Assembly: GCF_002287505.1 (NCBI RefSeq)
Contig: NZ_CP019688.1
Coordinates: 1,662,674 to 1,726,673, forward strand
Origin: Corynebacterium glaucum
GTDB taxonomy: Bacteria > Actinomycetota > Actinomycetes > Mycobacteriales > Mycobacteriaceae
Direction of reading: 5' to 3'
DNA: 64,000 bases
Of this stretch, positions 11,563-20,680 are shown piece after piece; within the stretch, counting starts at the first letter, position 1, and the number at the start of each line of letters is the position of its first letter. A program made the position numbers and the translations under genes. The notes beneath the pieces are model-generated. The model ran no database searches and had not been told where the DNA came from. It worked only from the letters and a program-made list of their open reading frames with translations.

Positions 11563-13737
11563 ATGACTGAAACAACCACGCAAAACCCTTCTCCTGAGGC
11601 CCCGGAGAAGTGGCCTGGCTCCGCCTACCCGCTCGGATCCACCTACGACGGCGCGGGCACGAACTTCGCGCTGTTTTCCAACGTGGCAGAAAAGGTTGAG
11701 CTGTGCCTCATCGACGACGAGGGCGCTGAGACCCGCGTCGAGCTCGAGGAGCGTGACAACTACGTGTGGCACGCGTATCTGCCTGGTGTCACCCCCGGCC
11801 AGCGCTACGGCTACCGCGTGCACGGCCCGTGGGACCCGCACAACGGCAAGCGCTGCGACCCGTCCAAGCTGCTCGTCGATCCCTATGCGCGTGCATTCGA
11901 GGGCGACTTCGACCAGCACTCCTCGCTGTTCTCCTACGACATCGAAGCTGAGCCTGCGGGCTCTGGCCGCAACGAGGAGGACTCCCTCGGCCACACCATG
12001 CTCTCCGTTGTGGTCAACCCCTTCTTCGATTGGGGCGATGACCGCCGCCCCAACATCCCGGATGAAGAATCGGTGATCTACGAATGCCACGTGAAGGGCA
12101 TGACGCAGACCCACCCGGACATTCCGGAGAGCCTGCGTGGCACTTACGCGGGCATGGCGCACCCGGCGATGATCGAGTACCTGCAGGACCTCGGCGTGAC
12201 CTCCATTGAGCTGCTGCCGGTGCACCAGTTCCTGCAGGATGACCGCCTGCGCGACCTCGGCCTGCGGAACTACTGGGGCTACAACACCTTCGGCTTCTTC
12301 GCGCCGGAGAACCACTACGCCTCCTCCGACAACCCGTCGGACACCGTTGCGGAGTTCAAGCAGATGGTGCGCGCCTACCACGAGGCGGGCATGGAGATCA
12401 TCCTGGACGTGGTGTACAACCACACGGCCGAGGGCAACCACCTCGGGCCAACGATTGCATTCCGCGGCATTGACAACGAGGCCTACTATCGCCTCGTTGA
12501 CGGCGATCGATTCCACTACATGGACTACACCGGTACCGGTAACTCGCTCAACGTCCGCGACCCGCACTCGCTGCAGCTGATCATGGACTCGCTGCGCTAC
12601 TGGGTCACCGAGATGCATGTCGACGGCTTCCGCTTCGACCTCGCCTCCACCCTCGCGCGAGAATTCTCCGACGTCGACCGCCTCGCAACCTTCTTCGATC
12701 TGGTGCAGCAGGACCCGATTGTCAGCCAAGTCAAGCTCATTGCCGAGCCGTGGGATGTCGGCGAGAACGGCTACCAGGTGGGCAACTTCCCGTCGCTGTG
12801 GAGCGAATGGAACGGAAAGTACCGCGACACCATGCGCGACTTCTGGCGCGGCGAGCCTGCAACGCTCGGCGAGTTCGCCTCTCGCCTCACCGGTTCTTCC
12901 GACCTGTACCAGCACAACGGCCGCCGCCCGTCGCACTCGATCAACTTCATCACCGCCCACGACGGCTTTACGCTCAACGACTTGGTGAGCTACAACGAAA
13001 AGCACAACGAGGCGAACGGCGAAGACAACCGCGACGGCGAGAGCCACAACCGCTCCTGGAACTGCGGTGTGGAAGGCCCGACCGAGGATCCGGAAATTCG
13101 CCAGCTGCGAGCCCAGCAGCGCCGCAACTTCCTGACCACCTTGCTGCTCTCCCAGGGCACCCCAATGATCGCGCACGGCGACGAGTTCGCCCGCACCCAG
13201 GGCGGCAACAACAACGTCTACTGCCAGGACAACGAAATTGCCTGGATGAACTGGGACCGCCTGGAAGAAGCCGAAGACCTCCACGGCTTTACCAAGCGCC
13301 TCATCGCCATCCGCAAGGCTCACCCCGTGTTCCGTCGCCGCCGCTTCCTCGAAGGTGGGGCGCTTGGCGCTGACATGGAGAAGCGCGAGATCGCTTGGCT
13401 GGTTCCAGACGGTCAGCTGATGACCCCAGAGGATTGGGATTCCGCGTTTGGCAAGGCCCTCATGGTCTACCTCAACGGTGACGCCATCACCGAGGCAGAT
13501 CGCCGCGGCCGTCAGGTCACCGACGACTCCTTCGTGCTCATGTTCAACGCGCACTATGAGGACATCGATTTCACCACCCCGCCGAGCGAGTTCGGCTCGC
13601 ACTGGGAGGTCCTCATCGACACCACCGAGCCGCTCGGATACCCGGTGGAGAAGCAGGTGCTGGCTGCCGGCGACAGGGTCTCGGTGGCTGCCCGCTCGAC
13701 CCTGGTGCTCAAGCAGGTGGAGCAGCCGGCTGAGTAG
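11563..13737 (+). CDS. glgX: Glycogen debranching enzyme GlgX
   Basis: This 724-residue GH13 isoamylase-type enzyme hydrolyses alpha-1,6 branches of limit-dextrin. An N-terminal CBM48 domain (about residues 15-115) precedes the barrel. GH13 motifs appear in order: DVVYNHTAEG, DGFRFDLAS (nucleophile Asp), KLIAEPWD (acid Glu) and FITAHDGFTL. Debranched linear maltodextrins are the substrate of TreY encoded 2 kb downstream, which links glycogen breakdown to trehalose synthesis. Confidence 0.94.
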   Translation: MTETTTQNPSPEAPEKWPGSAYPLGSTYDGAGTNFALFSNVAEKVELCLIDDEGAETRVELEERDNYVWHAYLPGVTPGQRYGYRVHGPWDPHNGKRCDPSKLLVDPYARAFEGDFDQHSSLFSYDIEAEPAGSGRNEEDSLGHTMLSVVVNPFFDWGDDRRPNIPDEESVIYECHVKGMTQTHPDIPESLRGTYAGMAHPAMIEYLQDLGVTSIELLPVHQFLQDDRLRDLGLRNYWGYNTFGFFAPENHYASSDNPSDTVAEFKQMVRAYHEAGMEIILDVVYNHTAEGNHLGPTIAFRGIDNEAYYRLVDGDRFHYMDYTGTGNSLNVRDPHSLQLIMDSLRYWVTEMHVDGFRFDLASTLAREFSDVDRLATFFDLVQQDPIVSQVKLIAEPWDVGENGYQVGNFPSLWSEWNGKYRDTMRDFWRGEPATLGEFASRLTGSSDLYQHNGRRPSHSINFITAHDGFTLNDLVSYNEKHNEANGEDNRDGESHNRSWNCGVEGPTEDPEIRQLRAQQRRNFLTTLLLSQGTPMIAHGDEFARTQGGNNNVYCQDNEIAWMNWDRLEEAEDLHGFTKRLIAIRKAHPVFRRRRFLEGGALGADMEKREIAWLVPDGQLMTPEDWDSAFGKALMVYLNGDAITEADRRGRQVTDDSFVLMFNAHYEDIDFTTPPSEFGSHWEVLIDTTEPLGYPVEKQVLAAGDRVSVAARSTLVLKQVEQPAE

Positions 13738-13776
13738 CCGTGGGATGGCGGCGGTTCCCGCTCCACGCCTAAGCGC

Positions 13777-13789
13777 TACCCTTTAGAGC
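13777..13789 (+). promoter_or_regulatory. Probable leaderless promoter of the exonuclease gene
   Basis: TACCCT (13777-13782) is followed by exactly 7 bases and the ATG at 13790. Confidence 0.5.
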
Positions 13790-15163
13790 ATGATTGCATC
13801 GCACGGCGCACGCGTTTCGGTGACCAGCGAGGAGATCATCCTCACCCCAACGGCCCTCGCTGCGTCGCTGCGCGGCGACGCTACAGAGCGTCGCATCGCG
13901 CTGGCAGAGATCACCGGTGTCGAACCCGTCCCAGGCGATGCGTGGGCGCCCGGGTTTTTGCAGGTGACCACCAACGATGGCGTCCACGTCATCGAGTTCA
14001 GCCCTGGTGACACCCAGGGACCCGCCGAGCTTGCAGAACTCATCTCCGCGGCACAGCACGGCGACGTCCCTGACACGGTGAGCGTCGACGGTGCCGCGGG
14101 CATCCCTGGGTTCAGCTTCGTCGCGCTCGACGTGGAGACCGCGAACCAGAACTGGGGCTCGATCTGCCAGATCGGCGTGGTCAAGATCGTCGACGGCGAG
14201 GAGGTCGAGCGCGCGTCGTGGCTTTGTCAGCCACCGGCGGGCATCGACGAGTTCGACCCCTTCAACGTGGAAATCCACGGAATTACGGCTGAGGCGGTGG
14301 CTAAGGAGCCGAGCGTCGCCGAGCGTATCGACGCGGTGGCGGAGTTCGTCGGCGATCTCCCGATCGTGGCCCATAACGCCCAGTTCGACGCGTCGGCGCT
14401 GCGCTACGCCTGTGTGGCCGCAAAACACACGATCCCGCCACTGATGTTCGCGTGCACCCTCGCCCAGGCCCGCGCCACCAAGCTCGACGTGGTCAACCAC
14501 CGCCTGCCTACCTTGGCGGAGTTCTTCGGCGTCGCGCTGGACAAGCACCACGACGCGTGCGCCGACGCGGCCGCCTGCGCTGGGATCATGGTGGGTTTGG
14601 CGCGGCGTGCGAAGCACGAGGGTTCGCTGATGAGCTTCGTCCACGACACCGGTTTTGCCCTCGGTTCGATCGACAGCGACCGGGTCACTCCTGTCCTGCG
14701 CGACCGCTCGGGTGCCACACGCGCCTTGCAGGTAAAACGAGTCGCGAACGGCAACATGAATCTCGCGGTCGATGCGGTTGTGGAGCCACAGGGAAGTAAT
14801 CAGGATGGGCGGACAAACGAGGCGTCGACAAGCAAAAAAGCCCCCTGGCAAGCGGTGGCGACTCCGGATACCGTGCCCGAGCCGAACCCCCAGGCCGACC
14901 CAAACTCTCCGCTTTTCGGCGAAAATGTGACGCTGACCGGCGACTTTGAGCCGTACGACAAGGGCGAGCTGTGGAATGGCATCGCGGAGATGGGCGCGAC
15001 GGTGGGCAAGAACGTGACCAAGAAGACGACTATTCTTGTCGCCGGCGAGTGGGCGACCATGACCACGAAGGAGAAGCGGGCGCGCGAGCTGCAGGAAAAG
15101 GGCCAGGACATCCAAATCTGGTCCGCTGACCAGCTGCTCGAGGCACTCGGACTCAAAGCTTAA
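13790..15163 (+). CDS. DEDDh-type 3'-5' exonuclease with C-terminal BRCT domain
   Basis: This 457-residue protein has three parts. Residues 1-95 form a beta-rich N-terminal domain, perhaps a DUF4429/PH-like fold (inference). Residues 108-270 are a DnaQ/epsilon-like exonuclease: Asp114/Glu116 in FVALDVETAN, then VAHNAQFDASAL, then HHDACADA with the HxxxxD acid pair. Residues 380-457 are a BRCT domain (FGENVTLTGDF, MGATVGKNVTKKTTILVAGE). BRCT-exonuclease fusions are typical of actinobacterial proteins annotated as PolC/DnaQ-like. A proofreading or repair role is likely; the partner is unknown. The linker at about 345-358 contains the DNA motif discussed in the findings. Confidence 0.88.
   Translation: MIASHGARVSVTSEEIILTPTALAASLRGDATERRIALAEITGVEPVPGDAWAPGFLQVTTNDGVHVIEFSPGDTQGPAELAELISAAQHGDVPDTVSVDGAAGIPGFSFVALDVETANQNWGSICQIGVVKIVDGEEVERASWLCQPPAGIDEFDPFNVEIHGITAEAVAKEPSVAERIDAVAEFVGDLPIVAHNAQFDASALRYACVAAKHTIPPLMFACTLAQARATKLDVVNHRLPTLAEFFGVALDKHHDACADAAACAGIMVGLARRAKHEGSLMSFVHDTGFALGSIDSDRVTPVLRDRSGATRALQVKRVANGNMNLAVDAVVEPQGSNQDGRTNEASTSKKAPWQAVATPDTVPEPNPQADPNSPLFGENVTLTGDFEPYDKGELWNGIAEMGATVGKNVTKKTTILVAGEWATMTTKEKRARELQEKGQDIQIWSADQLLEALGLKA
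14814..14835. repeat. 22-base exact repeat containing the GCTTGTCGACG motif variant
   Basis: The 22 bases here are identical to 57892-57913 inside murD. Here the repeat encodes part of a linker, whereas in murD (opposite orientation and frame) it encodes LLVDASF. The shared core is CGTCGACAAGC. Confidence 0.7.
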
Positions 15164-15206
15164 CGACGGACGGAACCGCGACAGGCTCGCGTACGTCTAA
15201 ATCCGT

Positions 15207-15752
15207 ATGCAGCCAGAGAATCCTCCATACCGCCGCCTGCGCCCGCGGCTTGCCCGGCGCGATGACGTCTCCGATTCCACAGCGTTCATCAGCCTCTCCC
15301 CTGGGCTGGTGAGCGTGTTTGATATCCCGGGCAGACGCGGGTTGAGCCACCCGGAGATTGGGCGCATGGGGATGACCCCGCAGTCCGCTTGGAACGCTGC
15401 CGCGGCGGGGCTGGTGGCCTCCGCACGTACGAAAACCGGGGTGGAGTTCTTAGCCCGCCCCGCCTACGTGGCGCTCGGGCCTGACGCACCCCGCGGCTAC
15501 GAGGTACGCGGCAAAGGCGCGACGGCGGCGGCGTGGCTGGCGCATCCGCGAGCGTTCTCGACGCTGCGCACCCACTTCACCTCCGTGATCGAGCCGGCCG
15601 GCGAGCTGGTCTACTTCACCCGGGACTGCCACGAGCTGTTCGTCTTCGATGTTGGAGAGGATGAGGTTGCCGCCGCACTGGGGGCTAACGGGGTGGTGCG
15701 GTATTCGCTGGGGTTTCCGCTGCTGCTCACGTGTGACTCCGCCATGGTGTAG
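15207..15752 (+). CDS. Hypothetical protein, 181 aa
   Basis: I do not recognise this protein. It is soluble, Ala/Arg-rich, with an Arg-dense start (RRLRPRLARRDD) and no signal peptide or membrane span. A hydrophobic/aromatic core is suggested by ELVYFTRDCHELFVFDVGEDE near residue 140. It follows the exonuclease gene by 43 bases and precedes treY by 23, all on the + strand. Codon use looks like that of its neighbours, so it is probably a genuine lineage-specific gene. Confidence 0.65.
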   Translation: MQPENPPYRRLRPRLARRDDVSDSTAFISLSPGLVSVFDIPGRRGLSHPEIGRMGMTPQSAWNAAAAGLVASARTKTGVEFLARPAYVALGPDAPRGYEVRGKGATAAAWLAHPRAFSTLRTHFTSVIEPAGELVYFTRDCHELFVFDVGEDEVAAALGANGVVRYSLGFPLLLTCDSAMV

Positions 15753-15762
15753 CGCGCCGAAC

Positions 15763-15775
15763 TAGGGTTAGGTGC
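15763..15775 (+). promoter_or_regulatory. Probable leaderless treY promoter
   Basis: TAGGGT (15763-15768) ends 7 bases before the treY ATG at 15776. Confidence 0.5.
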
Positions 15776-18295
15776 ATGCGTCGACCGATTACTTCCACGT
15801 ATCGTTTGCAGCTTCGCGGACCACATGCGGACCCCTCCGGACGGGCCTTCGGTTTCGCCGAAGCAGCCGAGCAGGTGCCGTACCTGCGCGCGCTGGGGGT
15901 CTCCCACATCTACCTCTCCCCCATCTTCGCCTCCGCACGCGAGTCGAACCACAACTACGATGTCATCGACCCGACCGAGGTCAACCCTGAGCTCGGCGGC
16001 ATCGACGGTCTGCGCGAGCTCGCTCGCATCGCGCACGAGGCAGGCCTGGGCCTGGTCTTGGACATCGTGCCGAACCACCTGGGCGTGGAGGTCCCGCGCA
16101 CCAACCGCTGGTGGTGGGACCTGCTCAAGCACGGCAAGAATTCGGAGTTTGAGCCTTACTTCGACATCGACTGGCATGAGGACAACGGCGCCGGCGGCAA
16201 GCTGGGCCTGCCTGTGCTGGGCAAAGAGGGGGACGAAGACAAACTGCGCCTCACGCACCTCGGCCCCGAGGAGTTCCCCGAAGGCGCCGCCCCCGAGGGC
16301 GAGGACGTGCTCCAATACTTCGACAAGTGCTTCCCCCTGGAACCCGGGAGCTATTCATCGCTTGAGGACGACCCCGTGGAGGTCTACTCCCGCCAGAGCT
16401 ACCGCCTGATGTATTGGCGCGACGGTGTGATCTCCTACCGCAGGTTCTTCTCCGTCAACGGCCTCGCCGGCATCCGGCAAGAAGACCCGCTGGTCTTCGA
16501 GCATTCGCACCGGGTCCTTCGCCAGCTCATCGCGGAGGATCTTATCGACGGCATCCGTGTCGACCACCCCGACGGCCTCACCGACCCGTTCGACTACCTC
16601 ACGCGGCTGCGCGATTTGATCGGCCCGGACCGCTGGTTGGTGGTGGAGAAGATCCTCGGTGTCACCGAGCCACTCGATCCGCGTTTGAACGTTGACGGCA
16701 CCACGGGTTACGACGCCATGCGCGAGCTCGACGGCGTTTTCATCGACCGCTCCGCCGAAGACCAGCTAGGCATGCTCGCGCTGCAACAGTCAGGTTCCAC
16801 CTGGGACGAAGACGCCATCACCGCCGCCGAGCATCAGCTCAAGGGCAAGGTGGCCAGGGATGAGCTCGACGCGGAGGTGCGTCGCCTCGTTCGCGCGATT
16901 CGCCGCGACAACTTCTCCACGGCTGGGCAAGACGTTTCCGAGGCAGATCTCGCCGAGACGGTAATCGAGCTGATCGCCGCGATCCCCGTGTACCGCGCGG
17001 ACTACCGCTCTCTGTCGCGCATCACCTCCTCTGTGATCGCCGAGATGTCGCGCCGCTTCCCCGAGCGCAGCGACGCGCTCGACTTGATCTCCGCCGCGAT
17101 GCTCGCCGAAGGCGAAGCCAAGACCCGCTTCGCCCAGGTCTGCGGCGCGGTGATGGCAAAGGGCGTCGAGGACACCCTGTTCTACCGCGCAAGCCGCTTG
17201 GTCTCGCTGCAGGAAGTCGGCGGCGCGCCGGGACGATTCGGCGTCGGCGTCGCTGAGTTCCACCTGTTGCAGCAAGAGCGCGCGCAGTTGTGGCCGCACG
17301 CGATGACGTCGTTGACCACCCACGACACCAAACGCACCGAAGATACCCGCGCCCGCATGGGCGAGATCACCGAGCTGCCCGGCGAGTTCGCAGAGCTCAC
17401 CCGCCAAGTCGTCGCCATGGTGCCGCCGCCGGACACCGCCACCGCCCACTTCCTCTTCCAGAACCTGCTCGGCGTGTGGCCCGCCGACGGCGTCATCACC
17501 GATGCCCTGCAAGAGCGCCTGCACGCTTACGCCCTCAAGGCGGTGCGCGAGGCGGGTGTGAACTCCACCTGGTTCGACCAGGAACCCGCATACGAGCAAG
17601 CGATCTGCGATTGGATCGACGCCCTGCTTTACGGCCCGGTCGCTCCGACCCTCACGGATTTCGCCGCCAAGCTCCACCGCGGCGGGGTTCAAGTCTCGCT
17701 CGGCAGGAAGGTGCTGCAGCTTGCCGGCGCCGGCGTCCCTGACACCTACCAGGGCCAGGAGTTCATTGACTTTTCCCTGGTGGACCCGGATAACCGCCGC
17801 TTCATCGACTACACCGCGAGGGCACAAACCTTGCAGCAGTACCTCGAAGCCCGCGAAGACGAGGCCTTCGATCTGGCCGCATATCTCACCGACACGGACG
17901 ACGGCACCATCTCCGCCGATCGCGCGAAGCAGCTTATCATCCGCGAAGGCCTTCACCTGCGCCGCGAGTTCGCCGACGTGTTCTTGAGCGGCGAGCACCA
18001 GGCAGTCTTCGCCGTGGGCGAAGCGCACGACCACCTTGTCGGTATCGCCCGCGGCGATGCATCGGTATCCGGCACCGGTGGCCTCAGCATCATCGCTCTC
18101 GCCACACGCCTCCCCCTCGCGCTGGAAAGCCGCGGCGGCTGGGGTGAAACCACCGTGCAACTTCCCGAGGGCGAGTGGACCGATCGCTTCAGCGGTCGTA
18201 CTTTCAGCGGCGTCGTGCCCGTCGCCGAAGTGTTCTCCACCCTGCCCACCGCGCTGCTGGTGGCAAACCGCCTCACCGAAGCGGGGCGCTTGTAG
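15776..18295 (+). CDS. treY: Maltooligosyl trehalose synthase TreY
   Basis: This 839-residue GH13 transglucosidase converts the reducing-end alpha-1,4 bond of a maltodextrin into an alpha-1,1 bond. Motifs: YLSPIFASARESNHNYDV, DIVPNHLG, DGIRVDHPDGLTDP (nucleophile Asp), WLVVEKIL (acid Glu) and LTTHDTKRTEDTRAR. GVPDTYQGQE near residue 655 is characteristic of TreY. TreZ, encoded at 20681, releases the trehalose. In corynebacteria this pathway supplies trehalose for mycolate carriers and osmoprotection. Confidence 0.95.
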   Translation: MRRPITSTYRLQLRGPHADPSGRAFGFAEAAEQVPYLRALGVSHIYLSPIFASARESNHNYDVIDPTEVNPELGGIDGLRELARIAHEAGLGLVLDIVPNHLGVEVPRTNRWWWDLLKHGKNSEFEPYFDIDWHEDNGAGGKLGLPVLGKEGDEDKLRLTHLGPEEFPEGAAPEGEDVLQYFDKCFPLEPGSYSSLEDDPVEVYSRQSYRLMYWRDGVISYRRFFSVNGLAGIRQEDPLVFEHSHRVLRQLIAEDLIDGIRVDHPDGLTDPFDYLTRLRDLIGPDRWLVVEKILGVTEPLDPRLNVDGTTGYDAMRELDGVFIDRSAEDQLGMLALQQSGSTWDEDAITAAEHQLKGKVARDELDAEVRRLVRAIRRDNFSTAGQDVSEADLAETVIELIAAIPVYRADYRSLSRITSSVIAEMSRRFPERSDALDLISAAMLAEGEAKTRFAQVCGAVMAKGVEDTLFYRASRLVSLQEVGGAPGRFGVGVAEFHLLQQERAQLWPHAMTSLTTHDTKRTEDTRARMGEITELPGEFAELTRQVVAMVPPPDTATAHFLFQNLLGVWPADGVITDALQERLHAYALKAVREAGVNSTWFDQEPAYEQAICDWIDALLYGPVAPTLTDFAAKLHRGGVQVSLGRKVLQLAGAGVPDTYQGQEFIDFSLVDPDNRRFIDYTARAQTLQQYLEAREDEAFDLAAYLTDTDDGTISADRAKQLIIREGLHLRREFADVFLSGEHQAVFAVGEAHDHLVGIARGDASVSGTGGLSIIALATRLPLALESRGGWGETTVQLPEGEWTDRFSGRTFSGVVPVAEVFSTLPTALLVANRLTEAGRL

Positions 18296-18302
18296 GCCCA
18301 CG

Positions 18303-19337
18303 ATGAGCACTAAAAAGATCCACGACGACACCGTCGCACGCCTCGGCTCCACCTACTTCACCTGGCTCGACGCGAACGAAGATATTGCGGTCACGTTCCG
18401 CAACGCGCTGCACGAGCTCATGCTCGACGCCGGCATCAACTTCGACAGGGTCGATGTCAGGGTCAAAACTTGGCCTTCACTCAAAGCCAAGGCGCGAAAG
18501 CTTAACGACGACGGCGAGCTCCTCTACCCCGATCCTTGGCACGACATCCGCGATATCTTGGGAGCGCGCGTCACCGTGCTTCACTCCACCGAGATCCCCG
18601 CAGTGCAGCGTCTCCTGGCTGACCAGTTCGACGTCCTCCGCAGCATCGACAAAGCACAGGAAACTCGCATCGCCGGCGGCTTCGGATACGGCTCGCACCA
18701 CCTGCAGGTCCGCGTGACCGATCGATCGGAGGGCCTGGAAGCCTACGTGGGCACGGTTTTCGAGGTGCAGATCCGCACCGTGCTGCAACACGCGTGGGCC
18801 GAGTTTGAACACGACATCCGCTACAAACGCGGAGGCGCCGACGGCGGCGTGCAGCACAGATCTGACCCACAAATCGACCGAGCATTCACCCTCGCCGCCG
18901 GATTGATCGAACTCGCGGACCAGCAGTTCGACCAGATCGCTAGCATCGCCAATCCGCACCACGAGCTCCCAGGACTCGGTGCGGCAGATGCCGACCTCTC
19001 CCCCGAGACGCTGCCCGGCATCCTCACCATCCTGCTTGGTCCAAAGTTCCCGCTGTCCCGCGCAGACGACTACAGGTTCCTACTGGAGCTGCTGCGCACC
19101 CACGGCATCGAAGAGGTCGGCCAGCTGCGCGACCTCATCAATCCGGCAGACATCGAGGCACTATTCAACTCCCTTGAATACGCTTTCGAACCCGGCCAAG
19201 TCCGCATCGTGGACGATCTCCTCCTCAACCGCTACGGCACCGACCACATCGAGCGAACCTGGGACGCGGGCAACCGTCCGAAAGTCCGCCGGACCCGCCT
19301 CAACCGCAGACTGGCTCGCCTCCGCGGCACGGATTAG
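18303..19337 (+). CDS. relS: Small alarmone synthetase (RelS-type, RelA/SpoT synthetase domain)
   Basis: This 344-residue protein has a RelA_SpoT synthetase domain (about residues 35-180): RDILGARVTVL, SHHLQVRVTD and FEVQIRTVLQHAWAEFEHDIRYK. There is no HD hydrolase domain and no TGS or ACT domain, so it should make (p)ppGpp-type nucleotides but not degrade them. A C-terminal extension of about 150 residues is of unknown role. It starts 8 bases after treY and is likely co-transcribed. C. glutamicum has a small synthetase called RelS in the corresponding place; I infer orthology from position and domain content. Confidence 0.82.
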   Translation: MSTKKIHDDTVARLGSTYFTWLDANEDIAVTFRNALHELMLDAGINFDRVDVRVKTWPSLKAKARKLNDDGELLYPDPWHDIRDILGARVTVLHSTEIPAVQRLLADQFDVLRSIDKAQETRIAGGFGYGSHHLQVRVTDRSEGLEAYVGTVFEVQIRTVLQHAWAEFEHDIRYKRGGADGGVQHRSDPQIDRAFTLAAGLIELADQQFDQIASIANPHHELPGLGAADADLSPETLPGILTILLGPKFPLSRADDYRFLLELLRTHGIEEVGQLRDLINPADIEALFNSLEYAFEPGQVRIVDDLLLNRYGTDHIERTWDAGNRPKVRRTRLNRRLARLRGTD

Positions 19338-19344
19338 CCGCACC

Positions 19345-19361
19345 TGTCCGCCTCGCGGACA
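19345..19361. repeat. TGTCCGC-CTC-GCGGACA hairpin repeat
   Basis: A perfect 7-base inverted repeat with a 3-base loop, followed by AACCCTCGAC. The same unit occurs three times at 42388-42488. It lies between convergent genes (relS and the S4-protein gene) and could fold in either transcript as a weak bidirectional terminator, but there is no T-tract. Confidence 0.6.
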
Positions 19362-19382
19362 ACCCTCGACTAAAGCTTGACG

Positions 19383-19766
19383 TTAACGTTCGCGACCAAG
19401 TAGGCGGTCGGTCTCGCGGCGTTCCTTCTTTGTGGGTCGGCCTGCGCCTCGATCGCGCTTCGGCATCGTTGCGAAGATGTCCATCGGCGGTGGCGGCGGG
19501 GATTTATCGATGTAGCACTGCCTGGCAATCGGCGCGCCGACGCGCTTACGCACCGTAGCGGTGACCTCGAACTCGAGGTAGCGGTGGTCTTTCCACACGC
19601 GCACGTGGTCGCCGGGGACGACCTGCGTCGCGGCTTTCACCGCCTGTTCGTTGAGTTTGGCGTGCCCGGCGCGCACGGCTTCAGCGGCCTGGCTGCGGGT
19701 CTTGAAAATGCGCACCGCCCACAGCCACACATCGATGCGGACGGCAGATCCGTCGGGTTGGGTCAT
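19383..19766 (-). CDS. S4-domain RNA-binding protein (Hsp15-like)
   Basis: This 127-residue protein opens with an S4 domain (residues 9-70): RIDVWLWAVRIFKTRSQAAE, then VRAGHAKLNEQAVKAATQV and VPGDHVRV. A basic tail (RPTKKERRETDR) follows, as in Hsp15/YrfH, which binds 50S subunits carrying nascent peptides. The ribosome-rescue role is known for E. coli Hsp15 and is inferred here. It follows the small two-helix protein by 3 bases. Confidence 0.9.
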   Translation of the reverse strand: MTQPDGSAVRIDVWLWAVRIFKTRSQAAEAVRAGHAKLNEQAVKAATQVVPGDHVRVWKDHRYLEFEVTATVRKRVGAPIARQCYIDKSPPPPPMDIFATMPKRDRGAGRPTKKERRETDRLLGRER

Positions 19767-19769
19767 AAA

Positions 19770-20003
19770 TTAGTACTCGTCGACGTGGTTGACGATCTTC
19801 TGCGCCTTGTTGTAGTTCACGAATCCGCCGACCACAGCCACCACGAAACCGAGGATGAACAGCGGCCACGAGCTGAAGATCAGCCCGAGCGCGACACCGC
19901 CGGCCACGCCGCCGCCACCCCACGCAAGGGCGGCGTTCATGTGCTTGCGCATCTCTTGCTTGCGTCGCTCGATCGGGTTGTTCGGACGGGGCTGCATGGT
20001 CAT
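19770..20003 (-). CDS. Small two-helix membrane protein, 77 aa
   Basis: It has a charged N-terminus (RRKQEMRKHM), two hydrophobic spans at about residues 25-42 and 46-63 separated by a short turn, and a short basic/acidic tail. ATG 20003 is supported by TAAACT ending exactly 7 bases upstream (leaderless pattern). Function unknown; corynebacteria carry similar small membrane proteins next to the S4 protein. Confidence 0.7.
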   Translation of the reverse strand: MTMQPRPNNPIERRKQEMRKHMNAALAWGGGGVAGGVALGLIFSSWPLFILGFVVAVVGGFVNYNKAQKIVNHVDEY

Positions 20004-20016
20004 GCCCACGAGTTTA
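20004..20016 (-). promoter_or_regulatory. Probable leaderless promoter of the 77-aa membrane protein
   Basis: TAAACT (20016-20011, minus strand) lies inside the end of the upstream gene and ends 7 bases before ATG 20003. Confidence 0.45.
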
Positions 20017-20652
20017 ACCCAGCTCGATCCAGCGTTGGCCCGCCGCCTTAGCCTCGGAGGAGCCGTGGGTGGCGGCGGCCAACGTGGCGTCGACAAGCGA
20101 TTGGTCTCCTGGATTGAAAGCGAGCGTGTAGCGGGCCATCGAACCGTACTCGACACCGACGATCTCGATGCCGGCGCCGCGTAGCTCGGCCTCGATGCGG
20201 CCTGCTTCTCCGTGCGGCAGGTCGACAGTGGCCAAGTCTTTCACCACCCGCGTGCGCCGCTGGACCAGCTCGAGCGCTTCCGACACCGAGTTGGTGTAGG
20301 CGCTAACCAGGCCGCCGGTGCCCAGCTTGACCCCGCCAAAGTAGCGGATCACCACGGCGGCGACATCGAGCATTCCCGAGCCTTTGAGCACCTCGAGCAT
20401 CGGCTTGCCGGCGGTGCCTGAAGGCTCGCCGTCGTCGGAGGAGCGCTCGATCGGCTGCGAATTTTCTACGTGCACAATGAACGCGGAGCAGTGGTGCCGC
20501 GCGTCCGGGTACGCCTCACGCGCACGCGTGACCAGTCCGCGTGCTTCCTCTTCACTGCGCGCGCGGTCAACCCAGGTGATGAAACGCGAGCGCTTTATCT
20601 CAAACTCGTGGGTGACCAGCTCCGCGGCGGGCAATTCATAAGACGTGCGCAT
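20014..20652 (-). CDS. IMPACT/YigZ-family protein
   Basis: This 212-residue protein has the UPF0029 N-terminal domain: EIKRSRFITWVDRA, HHCSAFIV, SSDDGEPSGTAGKPML and VVIRYFGGVKLGTGGLVSAY. A DUF1949 C-terminal domain follows. YigZ/IMPACT proteins are linked to translation regulation, but the bacterial role is unclear. ATG 20652 removes a 34-residue extension that would run into the divergent treZ promoter. Confidence 0.92.
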   Translation of the reverse strand: MRTSYELPAAELVTHEFEIKRSRFITWVDRARSEEEARGLVTRAREAYPDARHHCSAFIVHVENSQPIERSSDDGEPSGTAGKPMLEVLKGSGMLDVAAVVIRYFGGVKLGTGGLVSAYTNSVSEALELVQRRTRVVKDLATVDLPHGEAGRIEAELRGAGIEIVGVEYGSMARYTLAFNPGDQSLVDATLAAATHGSSEAKAAGQRWIELG

Positions 20653-20662
20653 TGGGTTGAGG

Positions 20663-20680
20663 ATAGTACGCTGGGTGCGC
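20663..20680 (+). promoter_or_regulatory. Overlapping divergent -10 boxes of treZ and the YigZ-family gene
   Basis: On the + strand TACGCT (20667-20672) ends 8 bases before the treZ ATG. On the minus strand TACTAT (20668-20663) ends 10 bases before ATG 20652. The two boxes overlap, so the two promoters should exclude each other. Confidence 0.4.

Noticed and set aside
11548..13602. 684-aa open frame antisense to glgX
   Set aside because: It mirrors the glgX gene and is long only because of high GC; the composition is shadow-like and glgX has full GH13 motifs.
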